64,000 nt of DNA from Mucilaginibacter cryoferens (GTDB lineage Bacteria > Bacteroidota > Bacteroidia > Sphingobacteriales > Sphingobacteriaceae). Location: contig NZ_JACHCR010000028.1 in NCBI RefSeq assembly GCF_014205845.1, positions 1-64,000 of the forward strand, read 5' to 3'. Positions 18,616 through 27,729 of this stretch are shown here, in pieces (position 1 is the first letter of the stretch; every line of letters starts with the position of its first letter). The translations under genes and the position numbers were made by a program. The notes under the pieces were generated by a model that had not been told where the DNA came from, searched no databases, and was given only the letters and a program-made list of their open reading frames with translations.

Positions 18616-18957
18616 ATGAAGACACTTGGAAAAAAAATCAGACTGTTACGTCATCAAAAAGGGTGGAGCCAGGAGGATGTTGCAAAGCGGTTGGATATTT
18701 CCATTCCCGCGTTCTCAAAAATTGAGACAGGGATCACCGATATTAACTTATCACGCTTGGAGCAAATAGCAACTTTGTTCGAAATGTCGGTAGTTCAGCT
18801 ACTTACATTTAACGATACTGAAGCAGATCAGAAATTTGTTAACGAACTGGAAACGGTTAATAAACGTTTAATGGATAGGGAAACTGAGGTTATCGACCTG
18901 CAGAAAAAGGTTATAGAACTGTTTGAGGAGCTTAGGCACTCAAAAGCTACTGCATAA
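18616..18957 (+). CDS. XRE-family helix-turn-helix regulator
   Basis: The 113-residue protein begins MKTLGKKIRLLRHQKGWSQE with the HTH_3 domain to about residue 65 (KRLDISIPAFSKIETG is the recognition helix). A coiled-coil tail follows (NELETVNKRLMDRETEVIDL), probably for dimerisation. I use the ATG at 18616; an upstream in-frame TTG adds residues not expected in the family. Targets are unknown. Confidence 0.82.
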   Translation: MKTLGKKIRLLRHQKGWSQEDVAKRLDISIPAFSKIETGITDINLSRLEQIATLFEMSVVQLLTFNDTEADQKFVNELETVNKRLMDRETEVIDLQKKVIELFEELRHSKATA

Positions 18958-18960
18958 AAT

Positions 18961-18990
18961 TTAAGCCCGGCTGCAACCGGGCCTGGTTAA
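18961..18990. terminator. Hairpin between convergent genes
   Basis: GCCCGG (18965-18970) and CCGGGC (18977-18982) with a 6-nt loop, flanked by TTAA sequences. It serves the XRE gene and perhaps the convergent GNAT-like gene, whose 3' end it touches. Confidence 0.55.
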
Positions 18991-20105
18991 AATATGCAGC
19001 GCATTGTTAAGTGTTTTTTGCCAAATGTAGCCCCAACAGCCTCATGAATGGCAATCATTTTTTCATTAAAATCTCCTACCCACGATAATTCCAGCTCATC
19101 GTATTGCTTCAGAGGCAGAACGTACTCCTTTAGTTTGATGAATATGGCCGATTCTAATCCGTGTTTTTGGTATTTTTGCTTGGTTCCCATTACTATGGCC
19201 CGCATGCGCGATACGCCTTTCCAACGGTAGTATAAAAATTTGAGTTTACCTATAAGGTTTAGTTTACCATTTAAAGGTTTTAGCATTTGGTTGGCATCGG
19301 GTAAAATAATGACGAATGAAGCCGGTTCATCATCTATATAGGCAAACCATATGAGCTTCTCATCCATCAGTGCTTTCATTTTTTCGAAACTTTCGGTGAT
19401 GGTAGCCTGTGTTATGGGTACAAAATTTTCAAAATCGCGCCAGGCATCGTTATAGATCTCCATAAAATCGGCCGCGAACTTCTCTATCTTCTTTACCTCA
19501 AAATGTTTGAAAGCATACCCCGGCTTTTTAACAACCCAATTAGCTATTTTGGTGAACCTTTCTGAAAATGGCTTATTAACATCAAGGTGGTTGGTAATCT
19601 GCTGGTATAAGGTTTTAAAACCATATGCTTCAAAGAAAGCCTTGTAATAGGGGAAGTTATAATTCATCCCGTAAGAGGGCTGGGTGAAACCCTCAACCAG
19701 TAAACCCCAGAAGTTGTCGTTTTCGCCAAAGTTAATAGGGCCGTCCATGGCTTGCATGCCATTGTCCCGGAGCCATTTTTTAGCAGTATCAAACAGTAGG
19801 AAAGCAGCCTCCTTATTATCTATACATTCAAAAAAACCCATACCGCCGGTGGGTTGTTCATAATGATACGCTTTTTTATTGTTTATAAAGGCCGCAACCC
19901 GGCCTATGGGATTGTCATTATCATCGGTAAGTATCCAACGGGTGCACTTACCATCACTGTGAAAGTTGTTTTTAGCAGCATCAAATACCGCTTCTATATC
20001 ATTATCAAGCGGGCATACCCAGTTAGGGTCGTTTTTATAAAGTGCACGGGCAACGTTTAAAAACGTCTTTTTAGATGCTTTATCTTTTACTTCTGTTATA
20101 ACCAT
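18987..20105 (-). CDS. GNAT-like acetyltransferase family protein
   Basis: The 372-residue cytoplasmic protein has an N-terminal segment VITEVKDKASKKTFLNVARA, an IGRVAAFINNKKAYHYEQPTG stretch typical of an acetyltransferase beta-strand and loop, and a second GNAT-like half (WFAYIDDEPASFVIILPD). This fits a large, uncharacterised Bacteroidota family annotated as GNAT N-acetyltransferase. The substrate is unknown. I start at the second Met (20105), because the nine residues before it are hydrophobic and not part of the conserved start. Confidence 0.65.
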   Translation of the reverse strand: MVITEVKDKASKKTFLNVARALYKNDPNWVCPLDNDIEAVFDAAKNNFHSDGKCTRWILTDDNDNPIGRVAAFINNKKAYHYEQPTGGMGFFECIDNKEAAFLLFDTAKKWLRDNGMQAMDGPINFGENDNFWGLLVEGFTQPSYGMNYNFPYYKAFFEAYGFKTLYQQITNHLDVNKPFSERFTKIANWVVKKPGYAFKHFEVKKIEKFAADFMEIYNDAWRDFENFVPITQATITESFEKMKALMDEKLIWFAYIDDEPASFVIILPDANQMLKPLNGKLNLIGKLKFLYYRWKGVSRMRAIVMGTKQKYQKHGLESAIFIKLKEYVLPLKQYDELELSWVGDFNEKMIAIHEAVGATFGKKHLTMRCIF

Positions 20106-20125
20106 AGGAGGGCTAAATATAAAAA

Positions 20126-20155
20126 AAAGCATTCAGGGCATGTGCTGAATGCTTT
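20126..20155 (-). terminator. Terminator of the acidic-protein gene
   Basis: An 11-bp perfect stem (AAAGCATTCAG with CTGAATGCTTT), followed on the minus strand by an eight-U tract. Confidence 0.8.
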
Positions 20156-20181
20156 ACAAATAGAATATGTTTCGCTGATGA

Positions 20182-20376
20182 TTAATAATCGTCGTCGTCG
20201 TCGTCATCGAATGAATCGTAACCTCTGCCCAGATCATCATCTAATGGGCCATCAAAGTCATCATCATCGTCTTCAACCTTTTTCTTCGTTTTTGGATCGA
20301 GAGTTAAATCATCATCATCATTGTCGTCTTCAGAATTGTCGATCTTCTTAGTGGTCGGTTTTTTTGGCGCTCCCAT
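20182..20376 (-). CDS. Small aspartate-rich protein
   Basis: The 64-residue protein has a short basic, proline-containing start (MGAPKKPTTKKID), then blocks of Asp. There are about 25 Asp and 2 Glu in total, with only scattered Lys and Arg in between, and the C-terminus is SFDDDDDDDY. It must be disordered and strongly acidic. Its own terminator and the absence of overlap with other genes support a real gene. The function is unknown; possible roles are cation or basic-protein binding. Confidence 0.6.
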   Translation of the reverse strand: MGAPKKPTTKKIDNSEDDNDDDDLTLDPKTKKKVEDDDDDFDGPLDDDLGRGYDSFDDDDDDDY

Positions 20377-20516
20377 TGTAACGGATTTTATTTGTAAAAC
20401 TTTGTCAATAATACTTTAAATCGGGCAAAAAGCAAGAATTTTTTTAGCAGCTTTTATTTCCTTATTCAATAGTAAAAATAATCAAAATCATTTTTATTAG
20501 AAATATGATTTTAAAA

Positions 20517-21068
20517 TTATTCTGTTTGTTCGCCAATGGCTACAGATGTGCTTGTAAAATCCTTAATCTGAGGTAATTCCTGTATGCTGTTAATTCCAAA
20601 ATAATCCATAAAAAGACCGCTGGTGCCGTAAAGGATAGGTTTTCCTAAAGATTCCGACTTTCCGATTATAGCTATCAGCTCTTTTTCGAGCAGTTTTTGA
20701 ATCGAATAATCGCAGTTTACACCCCTTATTTGCTCCACATCGGTTTTGGTTACCGGTTGTTTGTACGCTATAATGGCAAGGGTTTCCAAAGCTGCCTGGC
20801 TCAGTCGTTTTTTAGAACGCTGCAACTGCAACAGGTTAATAACCGGATGGAATTGTTTTTTTGTAAAAAACTGGTAGCCATTGCCCACTTTTACCAATTC
20901 AATGGCCAGGTTGTCGTCGCTGTATTTTAGTTCGATGGCCTTGAGGCTTTCGTTTACTTCATCTGCAGTAAAATCTCGTTCAAAAGCAGCCTGGAGGCAA
21001 TACATGATCTCCTCTAAACGGATACCTTGTTCTGATGCGAAGATTAACGCCTCTATATGATGGGTCAT
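20517..21068 (-). CDS. scpB: Segregation and condensation protein B
   Basis: ScpB is the winged-helix kleisin partner in the SMC-ScpAB condensin complex. The 183-residue protein has IEALIFASEQGIRLEEIMYC, the central LSQAALETLAIIAYKQPVTK and the family segment RGVNCDYSIQKLLEKELI. scpA and smc are not in the window. A repeat fills the gap to mqnC upstream. Confidence 0.92.
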   Translation of the reverse strand: MTHHIEALIFASEQGIRLEEIMYCLQAAFERDFTADEVNESLKAIELKYSDDNLAIELVKVGNGYQFFTKKQFHPVINLLQLQRSKKRLSQAALETLAIIAYKQPVTKTDVEQIRGVNCDYSIQKLLEKELIAIIGKSESLGKPILYGTSGLFMDYFGINSIQELPQIKDFTSTSVAIGEQTE

Positions 21069-21094
21069 GTTGTGAAGTCTTAAGTCGGTAGTTT

Positions 21095-21146
21095 AAAGTC
21101 TTAAGTCAAAACTGTTCCTGACTTAGAACTTTCGACTTAAGACTTT
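21095..21146. repeat. Inverted repeat between mqnC and scpB
   Basis: AAAGTCTTAAGTC (21095-21107) pairs perfectly with GACTTAAGACTTT (21134-21146). Further AAGTC words surround it. Confidence 0.65.
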
Positions 21147-21150
21147 ATAC

Positions 21151-22275
21151 TTAGTAGTTTATAACCTGTTCCTCAATTTCCACCGGTACATCGCGCCAAT
21201 CATATTTCTGGGTGCGGAGTTGTGGTTCAAAACCGGCTTCGATGATGGATTCCTGGATGCCTTTGGCGGTAAAACGGTGTGGAGCACCTGCTGCCGATAC
21301 CACGTTTTCTTCGATCATGATAGAACCGAAGTCATTAGCACCCGCATGTAGGCATAACTGTGCCACCTGCTTACCCACAGTAAGCCATGAGGCCTGTATA
21401 TTTTTAATATTTGGCAGCATAATGCGGCTTAACGCTATCATGCGGATATATTCGTCGCCGGTTACATTATTGGTGATGCCGCGTACTTTACGTAAAAGTG
21501 TACCATCATCCTGGAAAGGCCAAGGTATAAAGGCCACAAAACCGTAATGCCCTTCGGGTTTTTCGGCTTGTACCTCTCTTATCCAAACCAGGTGCTCAAA
21601 GCGCTCTTCAATAGTTTCTATATGGCCAAACATCATGGTGGCAGACGTAGGCAGGTTTAACTGATGTGCGGCACGCATTACATCCAGCCACTCTTTACCT
21701 CCGCATTTACCTTTAGATATGAGGCGGCGTACACGGTCGTTCAAGATCTCGGCACCTGCACCCGGTAGCGAATCTAGTCCAGATTCTTTCATCGCCCTCA
21801 ACACATCAATATGGCTCATGTTTTCCAACTTGGCTACGTGCGCAATTTCTGGCGGACCTAAAGAGTGTAGTTTTAACTTTGGATATAACTGCTTCAATTC
21901 GCTGAATAGGTCGGTATAAAATTTCAATCCCAAATCGGGGTGATGGCCTCCTTGCAACAGTAATTGATCGCCACCATAGCGGAAAGTTTCTTCTATCTTC
22001 TTTTTATAGGTTTCTATATCCGTAATGTAGCTATCCTCGTGGCCGGGCCTGCGAAAAAAGTTACAAAACTTGCAATTGGCTATACAAACGTTGGTGGTGT
22101 TAACATTACGGTCAATCTGCCAGGTAACCTTACCATGCGGAACCTGCTTTTTACGCAGTTGATCGGCGGTGTACATTAAATCGGCAGTGGGGGCATTGTT
22201 ATATAGGTAAACCCCTTCTTCCTGGGTTAAAAAATCAAACCGCAAAGCGCGTTGCAACAGATCGGCTGTGTTCAT
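21151..22275 (-). CDS. mqnC: Cyclic dehypoxanthinyl futalosine synthase
   Basis: A radical SAM enzyme of the futalosine route to menaquinone. The 374-residue protein has the 4Fe-4S motif CIANCKFC, a TIM-barrel body and the conserved LLQGGHHPDLGLKFYTDL segment. Together with cydAB this suggests respiration over menaquinone. TATCTTTG lies 4 nt before the ATG, so the mRNA is probably leaderless. Other mqn genes are not in the window. Confidence 0.92.
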   Translation of the reverse strand: MNTADLLQRALRFDFLTQEEGVYLYNNAPTADLMYTADQLRKKQVPHGKVTWQIDRNVNTTNVCIANCKFCNFFRRPGHEDSYITDIETYKKKIEETFRYGGDQLLLQGGHHPDLGLKFYTDLFSELKQLYPKLKLHSLGPPEIAHVAKLENMSHIDVLRAMKESGLDSLPGAGAEILNDRVRRLISKGKCGGKEWLDVMRAAHQLNLPTSATMMFGHIETIEERFEHLVWIREVQAEKPEGHYGFVAFIPWPFQDDGTLLRKVRGITNNVTGDEYIRMIALSRIMLPNIKNIQASWLTVGKQVAQLCLHAGANDFGSIMIEENVVSAAGAPHRFTAKGIQESIIEAGFEPQLRTQKYDWRDVPVEIEEQVINY

Positions 22276-22279
22276 ATAG

Positions 22280-22287
22280 CAAAGATA
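22280..22287 (-). promoter_or_regulatory. -7 promoter box of mqnC
   Basis: TATCTTTG on the minus strand fits TAnnTTTG exactly; CTAT separates it from the ATG. Confidence 0.5.
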
Positions 22288-22346
22288 AGCGAAAGCTTAT
22301 TAATTGTTTAATGTTGCAGTAAGATTGACAAATTTATGAGGGGTTA

Positions 22347-22428
22347 AGCCCCCTCTAAATCTCCCCCAAAAGGGGAGACTTTTAATTTGCGGGTATTTTA
22401 GAGCTCCCCCTTTAGGGGGCTGGGGGCT
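22347..22428. repeat. GC-rich stop-codon repeat, copy C
   Basis: Runs from AGCCCC (22347) to GGGGCT (22423-22428), with two C-run/G-run hairpins. It ends 2 nt from the stop codon of the M1 peptidase gene. Confidence 0.75.
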
Positions 22429-22430
22429 TC

Positions 22431-24419
22431 CTATTTTACTTTCAACGTATTATTCCCCCTATTCAAATCGGGCAACGCACTATCCGGATCGATAGTTACA
22501 CTTTCTGCTTCCTGTGTGGTTGGCAGGGTAAGGGTGATTTGTTTTTGAGATAGCCAGGTTTCTACCGGCATGTAGCTGCGTTTTTTGCTGCCATCTTTAA
22601 ATTTCACTTCAATGGTAAATGGCATTGGCAACTGCTCTTTGTTTACCACGGTTATTTTTATGCCTTTGGAGGCATCGCTGCCTGCGTATTTGGCATCAAT
22701 AAGGGCTAAGTCGGTAGTCCAGTTGTTGTAGAACCAGCCTTTCCAAAACCAGGAAAGGTCTTCGCCAGCGCCGCTATCCATCGAGCGGAAAAAGTCGTCG
22801 GGCTGCGGGTGTTTAAAGGCCCATTTGCTGATGTAATTGCGGAAGGCATAATCAAACCTGTCTTTACCCAATATTTGTTCGCGCAGCAAAACCAAACCGA
22901 ATGCTGGTTTAAAGTATACTATAGGGTGGCGGTATTTCTCGGGCACGGCGTCGGCAGCGGTCATTATAATTGATGCCTCGGGATCGGTAATGGTTGGGAT
23001 GATCTCATCGGCAGGGTTACCACCGCCGGGAGCGTATTCGCCATCGCGTTTGGGGGCGTACTCGCCTTTGTTAAAGGCATCTGAGGCGTAAATGTCAATA
23101 AAGGTATTAAATCCTTCATCCATCCAGCCAAAACGGCGCTCATCAGATCCTACTATCATCGGGAACCAGTTGTGGCCAATTTCATGGGCAGTTACCCAGT
23201 AAAGTTCGCTGCCTTTATCGGTAATGCCATCAAACACAATACCCGGATATTCCATACCACCTGCAATACCGGCTTCGTTAATGGCAACAGGATAGGGGTA
23301 TACAAACCATTTTTCTGAGAAGTATTCTATCGATTTTTTAAGGTATTCGGTAGCGCGGTTCCAGGCATTTACCCCCACACTTTCTGCCGGATAAACAGAC
23401 ATGGCCAATGATTTTTTACCACCTGGCAAATTTACCCTTGCTGCATCCCACACATAGGCTTTTGATGCGCCAAAGGCTACATCGCGTGTGTTTTGCATTT
23501 TAAAGTGCCAGGTTAAAGTACCCATATTTACCGGTCGGCTCGATGGTTCGTTTACTTCGGCAAGGCTACGCACCATAATGGTTTTATCGCTTTTACGGGC
23601 CTCTTCAAGGCGCGCTATTTGTTTGGCTGTTAATACCTCTTTAGGGTTTACCAACTCGCCAGAGCCGGCTACTATCATATCCCATGGTACGGTAACCTGG
23701 TAATCAAAATCGCCATAATCTAAATAAAATTCGCCCGCGCCCAAAAATGGCAGGGTATCCCAACCGCGACTATCATCATAAACACACATGCGCGGAAACC
23801 ATTGGGCAATTTCATAGATCTTGCCGTTTTTGGTATCCACATAGTCGGTACGGTTACCAAAATTGCCGGGGATGGTATAGTGATATTTTATTTTTAGGCG
23901 GATAACGCTTTTGGTAAGTAAAGGGCTTTTAAGCCTTATCTGCATACGGGCATCGTTAACAATATAATCTACACTTTTTAAAACGTTACCATAATTGATG
24001 CTTACCGATTCTATTTTATAACCATCGGTATGCTGATCTGGCGCCGGTGCACGATTGGTAAAAAAGTTAGAGCGGGCATCTTTTTTATAGGTGTTTTGAT
24101 CAAGCTGCAGCCACAGGTATTGCAAAGCATCGGGGCTGTTGTTCATATAGTCGATAGTTACCGTACCACTAATGGTTTTCGCTACCGTATCTAAGGCAAC
24201 CTTAATGGTATAGTCGGCACGGTTTTGCCAGTATTTAGGGCCGGGTTCGCCATTGGCCGAATGAAATTCGTTGCCCTTTTCGCCATAAAACTGAGGCGAA
24301 AAAGCTGCGGCCGGGTTGTAGTTTGATGAGGTGTCGTGGGGATTGATCTTGTTTTTTTGGCCCTGAACGTTAACAGCCAAAAAAGCGAATAAGCCTAAGC
24401 CTATAAATTTAATTTTCAT
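22431..24419 (-). CDS. Secreted M1-family metallopeptidase
   Basis: The 662-residue protein starts with a signal peptide ([20 protein letters not shown]). The gluzincin motif HEIGHNWFP is followed by WMDEGFNTF, which together supply the two zinc His, the catalytic Glu and the third ligand Glu. The N-terminal beta domain carries the substrate region, and AGGMEYPG is the GxMEN-like motif with Tyr in place of Asn. The expected activity is aminopeptidase-like peptide cleavage in the periplasm or outside. The gene is divergent from the four-cysteine cluster. Confidence 0.9.
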   Translation of the reverse strand: MKIKFIGLGLFAFLAVNVQGQKNKINPHDTSSNYNPAAAFSPQFYGEKGNEFHSANGEPGPKYWQNRADYTIKVALDTVAKTISGTVTIDYMNNSPDALQYLWLQLDQNTYKKDARSNFFTNRAPAPDQHTDGYKIESVSINYGNVLKSVDYIVNDARMQIRLKSPLLTKSVIRLKIKYHYTIPGNFGNRTDYVDTKNGKIYEIAQWFPRMCVYDDSRGWDTLPFLGAGEFYLDYGDFDYQVTVPWDMIVAGSGELVNPKEVLTAKQIARLEEARKSDKTIMVRSLAEVNEPSSRPVNMGTLTWHFKMQNTRDVAFGASKAYVWDAARVNLPGGKKSLAMSVYPAESVGVNAWNRATEYLKKSIEYFSEKWFVYPYPVAINEAGIAGGMEYPGIVFDGITDKGSELYWVTAHEIGHNWFPMIVGSDERRFGWMDEGFNTFIDIYASDAFNKGEYAPKRDGEYAPGGGNPADEIIPTITDPEASIIMTAADAVPEKYRHPIVYFKPAFGLVLLREQILGKDRFDYAFRNYISKWAFKHPQPDDFFRSMDSGAGEDLSWFWKGWFYNNWTTDLALIDAKYAGSDASKGIKITVVNKEQLPMPFTIEVKFKDGSKKRSYMPVETWLSQKQITLTLPTTQEAESVTIDPDSALPDLNRGNNTLKVK

Positions 24420-24555
24420 GAGGGGTGCGCGTTAAAGGCAGCAATATACAAAGGATGCCCCGCAATTTTATTTTGCTATAAAAAAGATACAAAAAAAGTG
24501 AAATTGATTTATGGAAAGGCAGGGTTAAATGCATCCTACATAAAAGATCAATAGA

Positions 24556-25122
24556 ATGGCGCAGATTAAAAGTATCAGTATACCAACACCCTGCCAGCAA
24601 TTGTGGCAGCAAATGGTACCGGTTGAGCAAGGGAGGCATTGCGAGAGTTGTAGTAAGACAGTTACCGATTTTACGGTGATGACAGATAAGGAGATCATCA
24701 GTTATCTTGGAAGGCAAAATAACGTATGCGGGCGATTTGACGACTTTCAGCTTATTCGCATAAACCAGCAGCTTCAAAATAATGGTCAAGCATTTACTTT
24801 ATTTAAAAAAATAGGGCTTGTTGCCGCTGTGATGATAGCGATACCCTTTGCCAAAGCAAATGCACAAAAGAAACACAAAACAGAACAAACCCCGGTACTA
24901 AATACGCACCGCGATACACTGAACATTATACCGAAGCAGTTAACAGCTGCGGATATAAAAAACAATTCGACTGCACCTATGATAAAAGATCAAGATCTGA
25001 AATTAGTAAATGTAACACAATGTCTTACTGGTACAATTGGCGGAGTAACGGTTTCTGCTGTTTCCCACCCGGCAATTGTGCGTATCTGGACCTCGGTATA
25101 TGATATGCTGCGCGAATATTAA
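24556..25122 (+). CDS. Four-cysteine membrane protein 1 (tail lacks the beta domain)
   Basis: The 188-residue protein has a 61-residue head with Cys13, Cys29, Cys32 and Cys58 (TPCQQLWQQM, GRHCESCSKTVTDFT, NNVCGRF), a hydrophobic span at about 86-99 and an exported tail. This head occurs at the N-terminus of many Bacteroidota proteins and probably binds a metal in the cytoplasm, which is inferred. Unlike the two genes downstream, its tail has no carboxypeptidase-regulatory domain. A 27-nt stretch is identical to the next gene, so the duplication is recent. Confidence 0.7.
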   Translation: MAQIKSISIPTPCQQLWQQMVPVEQGRHCESCSKTVTDFTVMTDKEIISYLGRQNNVCGRFDDFQLIRINQQLQNNGQAFTLFKKIGLVAAVMIAIPFAKANAQKKHKTEQTPVLNTHRDTLNIIPKQLTAADIKNNSTAPMIKDQDLKLVNVTQCLTGTIGGVTVSAVSHPAIVRIWTSVYDMLREY

Positions 25123-25133
25123 GAATTTTAACT

Positions 25134-25865
25134 ATGAAAGATATTACAAGTATCAGTATCCCCAAACCCTGCCAGCAATTGTGGCAGCAAATGACGCCCG
25201 CTGAGCAGGGAAAGCATTGTGCCCAATGTTACAAGACCGTTACCGATTTTACCTTAATGACTAATAACGAGGTTATGGCTTACCTAAGCAATACAAACAA
25301 TATTTGTGGACGGTTTGGTAAGCAACAGCTAAATAACCTTAATACTCAATTTTGCAATAATAATTTACCTGTAACGGGAGGTTGGAAAGGGTTGGCGCTG
25401 CTGATGAGTTTAACGGGAATAATACTATCCTTTAAAGCTGTAGCTCAAAATAAGCCCGTAATTACCGAACAAGCACCAAAAGATCAATCAAGTCCCCGCA
25501 ACTTTGTATTAGGCAAGGTACGTATGCCAGATTCGATAGGAAGCAGGCTTATCACCGGCCGTATATGTGATGAATCTAACCAGGCCCTGCCGGGAGCGAC
25601 AATCAAATTACTTTCGGGTATTGCAGGTACCCAGTCTGATAAAGACGGTAATTTTAAACTGCGGGTGTCCGCATTTGTTAATCGACTTTTGATTAGTTCT
25701 ATAGGTTATAGTTCTATCACTATTGAAATTAATAAAACTGATTTTTACGAGGTCAAACTTCAGCCGATGGTAATGGGGGAGGTAATGGTGGTAAGGCGGC
25801 CTACGCTAATTAAACGGATTTATTATAAATGTATTAAAAGACCGATCCGTAAAATATTTAACTAA
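25134..25865 (+). CDS. Four-cysteine membrane protein 2 with CarboxypepD-like tail
   Basis: The 243-residue protein has the same head (Cys13, 29, 32, 58), a membrane span at about 85-102 (GLALLMSLTGIILSFKAVA) and a tail carrying a CarboxypepD-regulatory-like domain (TGRICDESNQALPGATIKL, then TQSDKDGNFKLRVS). That domain normally precedes TonB-dependent receptors, but no receptor barrel follows here. It starts 11 bp after the previous stop, so the genes form an operon. Confidence 0.72.
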   Translation: MKDITSISIPKPCQQLWQQMTPAEQGKHCAQCYKTVTDFTLMTNNEVMAYLSNTNNICGRFGKQQLNNLNTQFCNNNLPVTGGWKGLALLMSLTGIILSFKAVAQNKPVITEQAPKDQSSPRNFVLGKVRMPDSIGSRLITGRICDESNQALPGATIKLLSGIAGTQSDKDGNFKLRVSAFVNRLLISSIGYSSITIEINKTDFYEVKLQPMVMGEVMVVRRPTLIKRIYYKCIKRPIRKIFN

Positions 25866-25926
25866 GCTTTTGGCGCAAATACTTAGCTTAGTATTTCCAA
25901 TTATTAAAGCTGTCATAGCAGTACAC

Positions 25927-26649
25927 ATGCCAACTATACAAAGCGTGAGCATTCATAAACCCTGTAATGAGCGGTGGGAGCAAATGGCACCAGGCATTGA
26001 TGGCAGTTATTGTATGCATTGCTGCAAAACGGTAACAGATTTTACCACCATGAGTAACGTTGATGTGGTTGCCTACCTGGGTAGCAGTGGTGATGTTTGC
26101 GGCAGGCTTAACAAAAAGCAACTACAAAGTATAAATGTGGGTATTGCCCGTAATGGAAGTAACAGTCTTTTTTGGAAGAGATTATTAGCAGCGGCATCAC
26201 TTATAAGCTTGCTTCCGTTCACAGAAGCCGAAGCCACGGTTAAACCGGGTACAGAACAGGTGATAAAAAAAGCTGGTAAAAGCATCAATAACTTACCTGC
26301 CGATACTGTAAGTCAGGTTCTTTTAAAAGGTAAGGTTGTAGCAAAAGACGATGGAGCGCCTATGCCTGGTGTTTCGATATATGTAAAAGATAATTCACTT
26401 AGTACATCAACTGATATTGATGGCAATTTTAAATTGATAGTCCCTTCATCGGCAGATAGCGTTGTTGTTTCTTTTATCGGTTTTAAAACGCAGAAGTTTA
26501 AAATAAGTGATGTGGTCAATAATTTATTTACTGTTACAATGGGGCTGAATCTAGATTTGGCAAACTCTAACGATGTTTTGATTGGAGCAATTGCTGTGCG
26601 ACATTCTTTCACCTGGCGTATGTGGCATAAAATAAAAATGATATTTTAG
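25927..26649 (+). CDS. Four-cysteine membrane protein 3 with CarboxypepD-like tail
   Basis: The 240-residue third paralogue has HKPCNERWEQM, the CMHCCKTVTDFT pair with an extra Cys33, and GDVCGRL. It has a span at about 80-98 and a CarboxypepD-like domain (KGKVVAKDDGAPMPGVSIYV, then TSTDIDGNFKLIVP). I use the ATG at 25927, because the longer in-frame TTG start would place extra hydrophobic residues before the conserved head. The gene converges on ppx with 15 bp between. Confidence 0.72.
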   Translation: MPTIQSVSIHKPCNERWEQMAPGIDGSYCMHCCKTVTDFTTMSNVDVVAYLGSSGDVCGRLNKKQLQSINVGIARNGSNSLFWKRLLAAASLISLLPFTEAEATVKPGTEQVIKKAGKSINNLPADTVSQVLLKGKVVAKDDGAPMPGVSIYVKDNSLSTSTDIDGNFKLIVPSSADSVVVSFIGFKTQKFKISDVVNNLFTVTMGLNLDLANSNDVLIGAIAVRHSFTWRMWHKIKMIF

Positions 26650-26664
26650 TGCGGTTTTTACCAA

Positions 26665-27591
26665 TTAACCCAGCATCGCCGCCAAAACCCCTTCTTTTAA
26701 CGAATTACTGCACATGCTTACGTTGCTAATGTTCAGTTTATGCATAATAAACCGGGTGATAAGCGACGCAGCGACTATCATATCAACCCTAACTGGGATA
26801 ATGCTCTTATTGGCGGCCCGCTCTTTATGTGATGATTGCGCGAATTTACCTGTAAGGGTTAAAAGTTCGTCTTCATTAAAACTATAATTTTTTGTTGTGT
26901 TGAGGTCGAAAGCATGTCCTTTCTCAACCTCGATTACTTCTGCAAAGGTTTCGAACGCGCCAGACGAGCCGATAAGGGTATCAACGTTTTGGCTGGCAAC
27001 TACCTCAAATAAATCGCTTAGATGATTGGCCAGGTATTGGTTTAACGCCTCAATGGATGCGGGGGGGATGGGGTCGGTACGATGGAAGAGGTCCATCAAC
27101 CGGGCCGCGCCAATTTCGAAGCTTTGTTTCCAGATGATCTCACTGGCATTGCCCAAAATAAACTCCACACTGCCGCCGCCAATATCCATAATGAGCGAGT
27201 TTTGTGCCGATAAGCAGCCGCTGATTTTTACGCCCTGGTAAATAAAAGCTGCTTCCTGCTCGCCGTTGATGATTTCTATTTTAATGCCGGTTTTGTCCTC
27301 TACCTCTTTTATAAAATCGGCCCCGTTTGATGCACTGCGTATGGCCGAGGTAGCTACCGCCCTTGCTTCTGTGGCTCCGCTCGCTTTTATCTCGTCGCTA
27401 AATTGTTGCATGGTATTGATGCCACGCTGGTAGGCTTCGGGTAAAATATAGCCTTTGTTTATACCTCCTTCGCCAAGTTTTACAGCTTCGTGGTAATGTA
27501 CAATCTCCCGGTAATTATGGATTTCGCCATCGGCAATCAGTAAATGAAAGGTATTTGTACCCAAATCCATCACGGCAACGCGTTTACTCAT
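26665..27591 (-). CDS. Ppx/GppA-family phosphatase
   Basis: The 308-residue ASKHA-fold protein has DLGTNTFHLLIADG as phosphate-1 motif and MDIGGGSVEFILG as phosphate-2 motif. The family cleaves polyphosphate or pppGpp; the short length, lacking the C-terminal domains of E. coli Ppx, is usual in Bacteroidota. Which substrate is used cannot be told. It lies downstream of the NatAB operon but is separated by a terminator. Confidence 0.88.
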   Translation of the reverse strand: MSKRVAVMDLGTNTFHLLIADGEIHNYREIVHYHEAVKLGEGGINKGYILPEAYQRGINTMQQFSDEIKASGATEARAVATSAIRSASNGADFIKEVEDKTGIKIEIINGEQEAAFIYQGVKISGCLSAQNSLIMDIGGGSVEFILGNASEIIWKQSFEIGAARLMDLFHRTDPIPPASIEALNQYLANHLSDLFEVVASQNVDTLIGSSGAFETFAEVIEVEKGHAFDLNTTKNYSFNEDELLTLTGKFAQSSHKERAANKSIIPVRVDMIVAASLITRFIMHKLNISNVSMCSNSLKEGVLAAMLG

Positions 27592-27602
27592 GTTGCTAAA
27601 AT

Positions 27603-27643
27603 AAATAATCCCCCAAATTGTTTAGCAAAATGGGGGATTATTT
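27603..27643 (-). terminator. Terminator of the natA-natB-like operon
   Basis: A 13-bp perfect stem, AAATAATCCCCCA with TGGGGGATTATTT, around a 15-nt loop, flanked by A/T-rich sequence. It lies between the permease stop and the ppx start. Confidence 0.75.
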
Positions 27644-27729
27644 GTTAGAGGTCATAGTTTTAATAGCCTTTTACTAACGACTACAACTTAACAGATGTGG
27701 CTATGATCTATTAACCATGAATCTATAAT

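Noticed and set aside
20142..20351. His-rich ORF opposite the aspartate-rich gene
   Set aside because: It is the antisense of GAT codon runs; composition is explained by the real gene.
25870..25926. Longer TTG start for four-cysteine protein 3
   Set aside because: It adds a hydrophobic stretch before the conserved head that the paralogues lack.
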